6,133 nt of DNA from Pseudomonadota bacterium (GCA_018240935.1 JAFEEV010000299.1:1-6133); one strand, 5' to 3'; shown: positions 1-5,696, counted from the stretch's first letter. Program-made: numbers and translations. The notes: generated from the letters alone by a model not told the origin.

Positions 1-389
1 CCAAGCCGTTGCAAGTGGAAGAACGGCAAGCACGGGTCAGAGCGCTACTGCGCCGCGCCACTGGTATACCGCAAACGTTAATGAAATGCGGTCCGGTCAC
101 GCTGGATGTCACGGCGCAATCGGTTACCGTCAACGGCGCAAGCATCGAATTGACCTCGTTTGAATACCGTTTGCTGGAAGAGCTGGTGCGCCACCACGGC
201 GAAGTGCTGTCCAAGCACACGCTCGCCGACTATCTGTATCCGCACGACGAGGACCGCGACAGCAACGTGCTCGAAGTCATGATCGGCCGGTTGCGCCGCA
301 AGCTCGATCCCGGCGGCACGTTGAATCCGATCGAAACCATGCGCGGGCGCGGTTACCGCTTCACGCTCGAGTGTAACAAATCGTCATGA
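1..389 (+). CDS. OmpR/PhoP-family response regulator, C-terminal part (5' end outside window)
   Basis: DNA-binding transcription regulator of a two-component system, cut by the left edge. The reading frame is open from the edge, with the first full codon at base 3. The first residues, K-P-L followed by a VRALLRR-type helix, match the end of a receiver domain: this is the conserved Lys-Pro near its C-terminus. The TTG at base 9 is therefore an internal Leu codon, not a start. After a short linker comes a complete winged-helix Trans_reg_C domain: the beta-strand start (GPVTLDV), the LTSFEYRLLEEL helix, the recognition-helix motif DSNVLEVMIGRLRRKL and the wing RGRGYRF. The LYP...DSNVLEV...IGRLRRKL arrangement is most like PhoP. 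The phosphorylated Asp lies upstream of the window. Its stop overlaps the start of the kinase downstream (ATGA), so the two are probably translationally coupled and form a cognate pair. Confidence 0.95.
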   Translation, partial: KPLQVEERQARVRALLRRATGIPQTLMKCGPVTLDVTAQSVTVNGASIELTSFEYRLLEELVRHHGEVLSKHTLADYLYPHDEDRDSNVLEVMIGRLRRKLDPGGTLNPIETMRGRGYRFTLECNKSS

Positions 390-1726
390 TGTCGCTCAAT
401 CAGCGCATCCTGCTCAGCGCGACGCTGGTGTTGCTGGTTTTTATCGCCGGCATTACCTTGACACTGGATCGCGCCTTCTACGACAGTGCGCGCGTCGGCG
501 TTAAGGACCGGCTGTTTGCAAAATTATTGATGCTGATGGGTGACGCCGAAGTGGAAGAATCCGGCGAATTGGATGTACCCACCAACCTGCTGGACGCGGA
601 ACTCGGTCACGTCAATTCGGATACCTACGCCTTCATCATCGGCCCCGCCAACACCATAATGTGGCGCTCCACGTCATCGCTGAACAAGCCGATTCCGGCC
701 ATTGCCTTACTGGAAAAAGGTAAAAAAGAATTCGAGCAAATCACGCTCAATGATGAACCGTACTTTATCTACCGCTACGGCGTCGCCTGGGAAACACCAT
801 CCGGCGATTATCCGCTGACGTTTCATGTCATTACCGATACCGTGCTGTTCGAAGCGCAAATCGAACGTTACCGCGAAGATTTATGGGGTTGGCTGGGTGT
901 GATGGCGGTTTTTCTGCTCGCGACGCAAATGCTGGTATTGCGCTGGGGCTTGCTGCCACTGCGCGAAGTTTCCGTGGAGCTCGCCGCGATCGAATCCGGC
1001 CGGCAGGAAAGCCTGAAAGGCACTTATCCCAGCGAACTCAAGCTGTTGACTGACAGCATCAATTCTCTGATCACGCACGAACACAAACAGCAAAAACGCT
1101 ACCGCAACGGCTTGGCCGACTTGGCGCACAGCCTGAAAACACCGCTCGCCGTGCTGCAAGGCGCGATCCATAGCGAAAGCGATGAAGCCACCCGGCGCAA
1201 AACGATACAAGAACAAATCGAACGCATGGACAACACCATCCAGTATCAGTTACGCCGCGCCGCAACCGCCGGCAGTTCACCGGGCATGGGGTTGATCCTG
1301 CTGCGTCCGATGGCCGACAGAATCGTCAATACGGTCACCAAGGCTTATCGCGGCAAACATCCCGATATCGCCGTGGCAATCGGCGACACCGTCAGCTTGC
1401 GCATCGACGAAGGTGATTTGATGGAACTACTCGGCAACCTGGTCGACAATGCCTTCAAGTGGTGCCGTCATCGTGTGCATTTATCCGCTGATTACCAGGG
1501 TAATCAGGTAGTGATTCAAGTCAAAGACGACGGCCCCGGCATCCAGCCGCATGAAATCGCCCGGATCCTGGAACGCGGCGTGCGCGCCGATCAATCCACC
1601 CCCGGTCACGGCATCGGCTTGGCGATTGTGCGCGATATCATGCAGGTCTATGGCGGCGAGCTATCGATCGAAAACAATCCTGGCGGCGGCCTGAGCGTGA
1701 CTTTGCGCTTGAAGAAAAGCAAATAA
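386..1726 (+). CDS. PhoQ-like membrane sensor histidine kinase
   Basis: Inner-membrane sensor kinase of 446 residues that should phosphorylate the regulator encoded just upstream. Order of parts: transmembrane helix 1 at about residues 8-27; a periplasmic sensor region of about 28-165 with an acidic stretch near 53-72; transmembrane helix 2 at about 167-188; a HAMP-like linker; the H-box DLAHSLKTPLAVL with phospho-acceptor His248; the N-box NLVDNAFKW (351-359); the G1 box DDGPGI (381-386); the G2 box GHGIGLAIV (407-415). All catalytic motifs are intact and the length is normal. The H-box sequence and overall plan are those of the PhoQ family. Two adjacent ATGs (386 and 389) overlap the TGA of the previous gene and either could be used; no strong Shine-Dalgarno is visible, consistent with coupled translation. 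The ligand is unknown; divalent cations or antimicrobial peptides are only suggested by family resemblance. Confidence 0.94.
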   Translation: MMSLNQRILLSATLVLLVFIAGITLTLDRAFYDSARVGVKDRLFAKLLMLMGDAEVEESGELDVPTNLLDAELGHVNSDTYAFIIGPANTIMWRSTSSLNKPIPAIALLEKGKKEFEQITLNDEPYFIYRYGVAWETPSGDYPLTFHVITDTVLFEAQIERYREDLWGWLGVMAVFLLATQMLVLRWGLLPLREVSVELAAIESGRQESLKGTYPSELKLLTDSINSLITHEHKQQKRYRNGLADLAHSLKTPLAVLQGAIHSESDEATRRKTIQEQIERMDNTIQYQLRRAATAGSSPGMGLILLRPMADRIVNTVTKAYRGKHPDIAVAIGDTVSLRIDEGDLMELLGNLVDNAFKWCRHRVHLSADYQGNQVVIQVKDDGPGIQPHEIARILERGVRADQSTPGHGIGLAIVRDIMQVYGGELSIENNPGGGLSVTLRLKKSK

Positions 1727-1730
1727 CGCC

Positions 1731-1758
1731 CGGCGCGCTTGCCGCGCTGCGTGTTTTA
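1731..1758 (+). terminator. Candidate intrinsic terminator after the kinase gene
   Basis: A hairpin begins 4 bases after the kinase stop: arm GCGCG at 1733-1737, loop of 5, arm CGCGC at 1743-1747, extended by a G-U and a C-G pair to 1731/1749. A short T-rich tail (TGTTTT, 1752-1757) follows. Read on the other strand, the same hairpin is followed by TTATTTGCTTTTC, so it could also stop transcription of the convergent transporter gene. The stem is short and the T tract is imperfect, so this is a moderate call. Confidence 0.45.
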
Positions 1759-1765
1759 CTTCTGC

Positions 1766-2038
1766 TCAGGCTTTGATCAGCGTCCACGCGCCAATCAAGA
1801 TAAACCCCGCCCCTGCCATGTAGTGCAAATGTTTCTCGCTGATATAGCCGGAAATAAAACTACCCGCCAGCACCCCGATTGCCGAAGTTGCGATCAACGC
1901 CAGCGAAGCGCCGATAAAAACCGTCAGTTTGCTCACCTCGTTGTCCGCGGCAAACAACATCGTCGCCAATTGCGTTTTATCGCCCAATTCCGCGATAAAC
2001 ACAGTGGCGAATACGGTCAGCAAAATTTTGTAATCCAT
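1766..2038 (-). CDS. Half-size UPF0016 / TMEM165-GDT1 family cation transporter
   Basis: Small inner-membrane protein of 90 residues, predicted to export Mn2+ or exchange Ca2+/Mn2+ by family membership. The signature E-x-G-D-(K/R)-T is present as E17-L-G-D20-K21-T22 in the first helix; the acidic residues are the known cation-binding positions. Three hydrophobic segments are visible at about 5-30, 38-60 and 71-89. Most family members have two such repeats (about 190-230 residues, two signature motifs); this one has a single repeat, as in known short bacterial forms, which would need to assemble as a dimer or with a partner. No second half is seen in the window. A good Shine-Dalgarno (GGGAG, complement of 2045-2049) sits 6 bases before the ATG, so the start is well supported. 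The gene is convergent with the kinase and appears to be monocistronic. Confidence 0.92.
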   Translation of the reverse strand: MDYKILLTVFATVFIAELGDKTQLATMLFAADNEVSKLTVFIGASLALIATSAIGVLAGSFISGYISEKHLHYMAGAGFILIGAWTLIKA

Positions 2039-2071
2039 TGTGATCTCCCGAAAGTTAAGCTTGAATTAGAT

Positions 2072-2100
2072 GCTATACCGCTTGCATCCGATCATAGCAA
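2072..2100 (-). promoter_or_regulatory. Candidate sigma70 promoter of the UPF0016 gene
   Basis: Reading the minus strand, TTGCTA (-35, complement of 2095-2100) is followed after exactly 17 bases by TATAGC (-10, complement of 2072-2077). Each box matches 4 of 6 consensus bases. Transcription would begin near 2065, giving a leader of about 27 bases that includes the GGGAG ribosome-binding site. A competing -10-like TATGAT lies at 2091-2096 but has no good -35. Confidence 0.4.
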
Positions 2101-2103
2101 GGT

Positions 2104-2119
2104 TGTGGTAAAGATCACA
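2104..2119. promoter_or_regulatory. CRP/FNR-like operator upstream of the UPF0016 gene
   Basis: TGTGG-N6-TCACA (on the minus strand TGTGA-N6-CCACA) matches 9 of the 10 fixed bases of the Escherichia coli CRP consensus TGTGA-N6-TCACA. It lies immediately upstream of the proposed -35 box of the transporter promoter. Its centre (2111.5) would be about 46 bases before the inferred start site, near but not exactly at the usual class II spacing of 41.5. Binding by a CRP/FNR-family protein is inference. Confidence 0.35.
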
Positions 2120-2120
2120 G

Positions 2121-2150
2121 TGTCATGACGTGCGGCGTGAAAGCATGACA
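2121..2150. repeat. 7-bp perfect inverted repeat upstream of the transporter promoter
   Basis: TGTCATG (2121-2127) and CATGACA (2144-2150) are perfect reverse complements 16 bases apart. The left arm also lies in an 8-bp palindrome, GTCATGAC (2122-2129). The position, just beyond the CRP-like site, fits a regulator-binding element, but no known operator is recognised. Confidence 0.4.
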
Positions 2151-2221
2151 ATGCATGTGGTTTCTCAGCGGCTTGCCGGGTTGCCGACGCACAGCCGGAT
2201 GATGGTGTTTGTCACTCATCG

Positions 2222-2255
2222 ATCCGGTTGGCTTGGAGTGCCAGTTTCACCGGAT
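2222..2255. repeat. Bulged hairpin in the gene-free stretch downstream of the porin
   Basis: ATCCGGT (2222-2228) pairs perfectly with ACCGGAT (2249-2255). Inside it, TGGC (2229-2232) pairs with GCCA (2240-2243), leaving a 7-base loop and a 5-base bulge. It lies about 70 bases beyond the porin stop codon on that gene's strand. No U tract follows on the minus strand, so it is not a standard intrinsic terminator; it could protect the 3' end of the porin mRNA. The surrounding stretch, 2150-2327, contains no gene that I can support. Confidence 0.4.
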
Positions 2256-2327
2256 TTACTGTATGCACGCAATTGCTGCAAAGTTTTTCCCGTACTGGAG
2301 CCGGATTATCAACCGGACTTCAACAGG

Positions 2328-3821
2328 TTAAAACTTGAAAGTCACCATGGTGTACCCGTAATTGGTGTCCTTCATGCCGGGACTGAATGGCACCTTGTCG
2401 AAGTAATCGCCCTTGAATATATGGCTATAACCAAAGTCGAAGCTTACTCGCTTCAAATAACTCCACTGCGGATCCCAACCTAGGCTGATATCCAACATAT
2501 TACCCAGAAAGCCGCCGGCGCGGCCGGTCGGGTCTTGCAGGCCGCTGCCGACGAATGCGCCGCGATTATCCGCCAGCCAATATGCGCGATGCGACATCAT
2601 CAAGCGTACGGTGGGCGTGGGCACGAGTGTGGCGCGGAAGCCGACGGGCGACAGCAGGTTGGATGGGAAGAACGGCCCGAACATACCGGTCGGACCATAT
2701 TCGACCCGGCGTTTTGCGTACAGAATGTCGAAATTCTTGTCCGGATCGCGATCTCCCGATGCGAAGTCGAACAGGTAAACGGCGCGCAGGGGCATCGGCG
2801 TATTGAAACTGTAGCCAACCTCGCCGTGGTGACGGTGGGCGAACAGGCTTTTATCGCGCGTGTCGCCGAACTGGTACATGGATTCGATTTCATAATCCAT
2901 ACTGCCTTTCGCGGGCTTGGCGAACAGCCGGAAGCCGGTGGTCGATAAGTTGCGCTGTCTGAGATGATCGCTTTCGTTCAATTGCAGGAAATAGCCGTCG
3001 AAATTAGCCCAGCGCAGATCGCGATTGGTGACGTAGGCGCCGGAGAAGTAGGTTTCGGGGGTGTTCCAGTTTAATGATGTCGTCACCCGCTGCACCGGCC
3101 GGGCGCCGAACACGCGCAGACTCCATTTTTCATCGGTATTGCCCATCATGAAGTGCAAACCGTCGAACGCGGGCGATAAGGTTCCCCAGCGGTGTCCACC
3201 GACCAGGCGGGCTTCGCCCAAATCCATCATGAAGCGGCCGACCTCGAATTTCGCCGCATAGCCTGTGCCGAGAAAGTTTTTGTCGTGCACACCGAGATGC
3301 ATTTGAGTGAAGTCGAAATGATCGGCTATGTTCGGATTATGATCTTGTCCGAAGCTAGTCATCAGAGCGCGCATGTCGGTCAATTCCAGCGTGAATTTGA
3401 GCGGATCGATGATATTCTTGACTTCAAACAAGAAACGGGTGCGTTGATGAATCGAATCGTTGAATCCCGGGATAGCTTTGGTGAAACCGTGATCGTACAC
3501 GTCGTAACGGGTGCGGTGCTCGATCGCGACATTGAGCCAATCCGGAGCCATCGCGGCCAGCGGCGTTTTATGCTCTTCCATCAGCTTGGTCAGGTTGTCG
3601 AAGTCGAAGCGTGTATGCCCCGGTTGTTCCATTGCGCTGAAAGGCGCGCCATTTTTACCATTGGCCGGCGCGGTTTTGTTCTGAACCACAACGGACGGCT
3701 TCTTGGACTTGTCCGCCTCCGTTTTTTCCGCTTCCGCAGCGTATGTGTGGGTGCCGCTTAACAGTGACCCGGTAATGGCCAAGGCCATCCAACGGGCACG
3801 TCGTGCATTATTCCAGGTCAT
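2328..3821 (-). CDS. Alginate-export-family outer-membrane porin (AlgE-like beta-barrel)
   Basis: A 497-residue outer-membrane protein. It has a signal peptide: basic start with R7, R8 and R10, hydrophobic core at about 11-23, and likely cleavage after A28 or A29 (TYAA/EAE). A polar Lys/Glu/Pro-rich linker follows to about residue 92, then a barrel with many alternating aromatic strands, beginning with the WLNVAIEHRTRYD-type strand at 95-107 and followed by QRTRFLFEV. The last strands carry FGYSHIFKGDYFD, and the protein ends YTMVTFKF with the C-terminal Phe typical of barrel insertion. These features match the Alginate_exp domain family (PF13372). No alginate biosynthesis gene is present, so the true substrate is unknown; many family members act as general or unassigned porins. 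The start is backed by GGGAGAG (complement of 3831-3837) 9 bases before the ATG. It is divergent from the PAS kinase gene. Confidence 0.88.
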   Translation of the reverse strand: MTWNNARRARWMALAITGSLLSGTHTYAAEAEKTEADKSKKPSVVVQNKTAPANGKNGAPFSAMEQPGHTRFDFDNLTKLMEEHKTPLAAMAPDWLNVAIEHRTRYDVYDHGFTKAIPGFNDSIHQRTRFLFEVKNIIDPLKFTLELTDMRALMTSFGQDHNPNIADHFDFTQMHLGVHDKNFLGTGYAAKFEVGRFMMDLGEARLVGGHRWGTLSPAFDGLHFMMGNTDEKWSLRVFGARPVQRVTTSLNWNTPETYFSGAYVTNRDLRWANFDGYFLQLNESDHLRQRNLSTTGFRLFAKPAKGSMDYEIESMYQFGDTRDKSLFAHRHHGEVGYSFNTPMPLRAVYLFDFASGDRDPDKNFDILYAKRRVEYGPTGMFGPFFPSNLLSPVGFRATLVPTPTVRLMMSHRAYWLADNRGAFVGSGLQDPTGRAGGFLGNMLDISLGWDPQWSYLKRVSFDFGYSHIFKGDYFDKVPFSPGMKDTNYGYTMVTFKF

Positions 3822-3938
3822 TCTTTTTATCTCTCCCTATTTAGTTTCAATGATGTATTTAAAAAGCTTGTTGCCCTGGAAAATATTACTTACATAAAAA
3901 AGAATGCAATATACGCGTAAGCACGTAGCACTAATCAC

Positions 3939-3956
3939 ATAAGGTTAAGCCCTTAT
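3939..3956. repeat. Inverted repeat, candidate operator in the divergent region
   Basis: ATAAGG (3939-3944) and CCTTAT (3951-3956) are perfect reverse complements with a 6-base spacer. The site is roughly midway between the porin and kinase genes, a position from which one bound regulator could affect both. No regulator family is recognised from the sequence. Confidence 0.35.
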
Positions 3957-3969
3957 ATTTTGGAAATTA

Positions 3970-3998
3970 TTGAACAAAAATCAAAGTTGAACTTAAAT
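3970..3998 (+). promoter_or_regulatory. Weak candidate promoter of the PAS kinase
   Basis: TTGAAC (3970-3975, 4/6 match to the -35 consensus) and TTAAAT (3993-3998, 4/6 match to the -10 consensus) are separated by 17 bases. Transcription would start near 4005, giving a leader of only about 20 bases with no Shine-Dalgarno. A second -10-like TATAAC at 4005-4010 lacks a well-placed -35. AT-rich DNA gives such matches easily by chance. Confidence 0.3.
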
Positions 3999-4024
3999 CT
4001 TTTTTATAACAAAATATTCACTTT

Positions 4025-5536
4025 ATGCGGACACATAATGTGATTGAAGCAATAAAAAATTTAAGTTTCGCAACATTATTCGATGCAGTAGCGGATGCAA
4101 TGGTGCTGATCGAGAATACCGGACATATCGTGCTGATAAACCCGGCTGCGCAGCGCTTATTCGGCTGCAACGAGGATGAGCTCACCGGCTTGGCGGTGGA
4201 AATGCTGATAACGCCGCGTTACCGGAAGCAGTACCGCTATTATCAAACGCTTTTTTTTGACAAGCCGGCCATGCTTCCAATGGGAACCGGCAACGAAATC
4301 ATGGCATGCGATCGTTCCGGTCAGGAAATGCTGCTGGATATGAGTTTCAGTCCGATAGAGGTGCAGCAACAGCTGTATGTTTTAATCACATTCACAGTTT
4401 CCCGGCAGCGCGTGAAAGCCGAAGATACCTTGCGAGTGCGCGAAGAATGTTTACGCTTGGCGAAACAGGCCGCGGGCTTCGGCATTTTCGACTATGACTT
4501 CAAACGCGGTGTCGTTTATTGGGATAAACAAATGCGTGAATTCTGGGGCGGTTATCCCGGGGAGGTCATCAGTTACGAAGGATTTGTCGCCATGATACAC
4601 CCCGCGGATCGAGCCGGCCGGCAAGCGGCTTTGGATTATGCGATGAATCCGGTCAGTCATGGCGAGTACAAAGCGGAATATCGCGTGATTGACCCGCTGG
4701 AAAAAACCGAACGCTGGATTGCCGTTGCGGGGCGGGTCTATTTTGAAGCCGGCAGCGCAAACCGGCTGGTGAGTGTTGCCCGGGATGTGACGGAACAGAA
4801 AATTCACCCGGAGAAATCGCGGATGCCGCGCAATGAAGGGGAAAATATTCATGAACAACAATCGGCCGCGCGCACGGCTGCGGCTATTGCGCATGAGCTC
4901 AATCAGCCGCTGACGGCGATATCCGCCTATAGCGAAGTAGTGCTGCAAACATTACGAAACGATAGTTTTGATGTGAAGCGTTTGCAGAATGCGCTACAGG
5001 GTTGTGTGGAGCAAACGCAGCGCGCCGGCCGCGGCTTGCACGAATTGATTGCTTTTCTGCAAAAAAGCGAGCTGGCGGCCGAGTCTTTGGATCTGAATGA
5101 TGTGATAGGCGACGCGCTGGACGTTGTTGTCAGCGACGGATCCGGGAAATTCCGTACGCGACTGAAGCTGGAAAAAGATCTTCCCGCTGTTCAGTGCAAT
5201 CGCACACAGGTGCATAAAGTTCTTGTGAATCTTTTCAGGAATGCCGCAGAAGCTATGCAAACGGCCGATTCACCCATTTTGACGGTCATTACCCAGGTAC
5301 AAGTCCTGAATGATAAAAAAATGGCGCTGGTTATTGTGCAAGATAACGGGTCCGGTCTTGATCAGGCCATGGCAAAACGCATATTCGAACCCTTCTTTAC
5401 CACCAAGCAAACAGGCATCGGAATGGGGCTTGCGATCAGCCGGGCATTGATTGAAGCAAACGGCGGCGAGCTTTGGGTAGAGTCCGATAGCGGCTCCGGC
5501 GCCCAATTTCATTTTACCGTGCCTTTTGCGCCGTAA
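4025..5536 (+). CDS. Soluble two-PAS FixL-like sensor histidine kinase
   Basis: Cytoplasmic histidine kinase of 503 residues with no transmembrane segment or signal peptide. PAS domain 1 covers about residues 16-125 (VLINPAAQRLFGCNEDELTG is the usual PAS core). PAS domain 2 covers about 145-256, of the PAS_3 type with YWDKQMREFWG and MIHPADR, ending in the ARDVTEQK PAC end. The kinase follows: H-box AIAHELNQPLTAIS with His290, N-box NLFRNAAEAMQ (402-412), G1 DNGSGL (440-445), F box FEPFFTTK, G2 GIGMGLAIS (464-472). The ELNQPL H-box is that of FixL/TodS-type kinases, which normally signal to FixJ/NarL-type regulators; none lies in the window. Compared with FixL from memory, the heme-ligand His and nearby Arg of PAS 1 appear as Tyr70 and Asn90, so heme-based oxygen sensing is doubtful. 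No ribosome-binding site precedes the ATG at 4025, but PAS 1 needs nearly this full length. Confidence 0.9.
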   Translation: MRTHNVIEAIKNLSFATLFDAVADAMVLIENTGHIVLINPAAQRLFGCNEDELTGLAVEMLITPRYRKQYRYYQTLFFDKPAMLPMGTGNEIMACDRSGQEMLLDMSFSPIEVQQQLYVLITFTVSRQRVKAEDTLRVREECLRLAKQAAGFGIFDYDFKRGVVYWDKQMREFWGGYPGEVISYEGFVAMIHPADRAGRQAALDYAMNPVSHGEYKAEYRVIDPLEKTERWIAVAGRVYFEAGSANRLVSVARDVTEQKIHPEKSRMPRNEGENIHEQQSAARTAAAIAHELNQPLTAISAYSEVVLQTLRNDSFDVKRLQNALQGCVEQTQRAGRGLHELIAFLQKSELAAESLDLNDVIGDALDVVVSDGSGKFRTRLKLEKDLPAVQCNRTQVHKVLVNLFRNAAEAMQTADSPILTVITQVQVLNDKKMALVIVQDNGSGLDQAMAKRIFEPFFTTKQTGIGMGLAISRALIEANGGELWVESDSGSGAQFHFTVPFAP

Positions 5537-5547
5537 CCGTGCTTGAG

Positions 5548-5696
5548 CTAGGGAAACTCTGAAAAACTACTGCGCTCGATCATGCTGTGTTGAAATCAGA
5601 CTCAAAATGCTCATTTACCTTTTGTAAACTGCGCTTTTTCATCTGATTTCGCCTTGCCTGACCGTCGCTCGCTTCCCTTTTTCAGAGCTTCCCTAG
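5548..5696. mobile_element. MITE-like palindromic element with 15-bp terminal inverted repeats and CTAG flanks
   Basis: Left end GGAAACTCTGAAAAA (5552-5566) and right end TTTTTCAGAGCTTCC (5678-5692) are inverted repeats matching at 14 of 15 bases. Each is bordered outside by CTAG (5548-5551 and 5693-5696), which looks like a 4-bp target-site duplication of the kind made by IS5-group transposases; since CTAG is itself a palindrome, it could instead be part of the repeat. The element between the flanks is 141 bp, has no open frame of use, and is filled with further inverted repeats, so it is probably a non-autonomous element mobilised by a transposase encoded elsewhere. It sits between the stop codons of two convergent genes, starting 12 bases after the kinase stop, and interrupts neither. 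Confidence 0.7.
5592..5650. repeat. Internal long hairpin of the MITE-like element
   Basis: GAAATCAGA (5592-5600) and TCTGATTTC (5642-5650) are perfect 9-bp inverted repeats. At the centre, TTTAC (5614-5618) pairs with GTAAA (5624-5628) around a 5-base loop, and AAAA (5604-5607) can pair with TTTT (5636-5639). Together with the terminal repeats, this lets most of the element fold into one long imperfect stem. In RNA it could act as a 3'-end structure for either convergent gene. Confidence 0.6.

Larger units (their letters stand above)
3822..4024. promoter_or_regulatory. AT-rich divergent control region between porin and PAS kinase
   Basis: These 203 bases separate two divergently transcribed genes and are clearly more AT-rich than either. 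They hold the porin ribosome-binding site, an 8-bp palindrome TACGCGTA (3912-3919), a 6-bp inverted repeat (3939-3956), and a weak promoter reading toward the kinase. For the porin, a TATATT -10-like box (complement of 3908-3913) and a TTGCAT (-35-like, complement of 3904-3909) are visible, but neither has a well-spaced partner, so the porin start site cannot be fixed. No coding sequence is supported here. Confidence 0.6.

Noticed and set aside
881..1280. Minus-strand open frames inside the PhoQ-like kinase gene
   Set aside because: Shadows of the H-box region in the opposite strand; no recognisable features.
1739..2128. 129-codon open frame on the plus strand
   Set aside because: It is antisense to the UPF0016 gene, rich in Gln/Arg/His/Cys without domain features, and has no credible start signal.
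2130..2483. 117-codon open frame on the plus strand crossing the gene-free region
   Set aside because: Its second half is antisense to the end of the porin; the first half shows no family features and no ribosome-binding site. Not accepted as a gene.
3192..3761. 189-codon open frame on the plus strand
   Set aside because: It lies wholly antisense to the porin, which has a signal peptide, barrel strands and a ribosome-binding site. The translated shadow has no recognisable domain and a composition typical of antisense frames.
4451..4948. 165-codon open frame on the minus strand
   Set aside because: It is antisense to the PAS 2 and H-box regions of the kinase, which are clearly coding; no domain seen.
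5548..5696. Reading the palindrome as a simple intrinsic terminator
   Set aside because: The structure is far longer than a terminator hairpin, has transposon-like ends with CTAG on both sides, and lacks a U tract after the outer stem. A mobile element explains it better, though it may also affect transcript ends.
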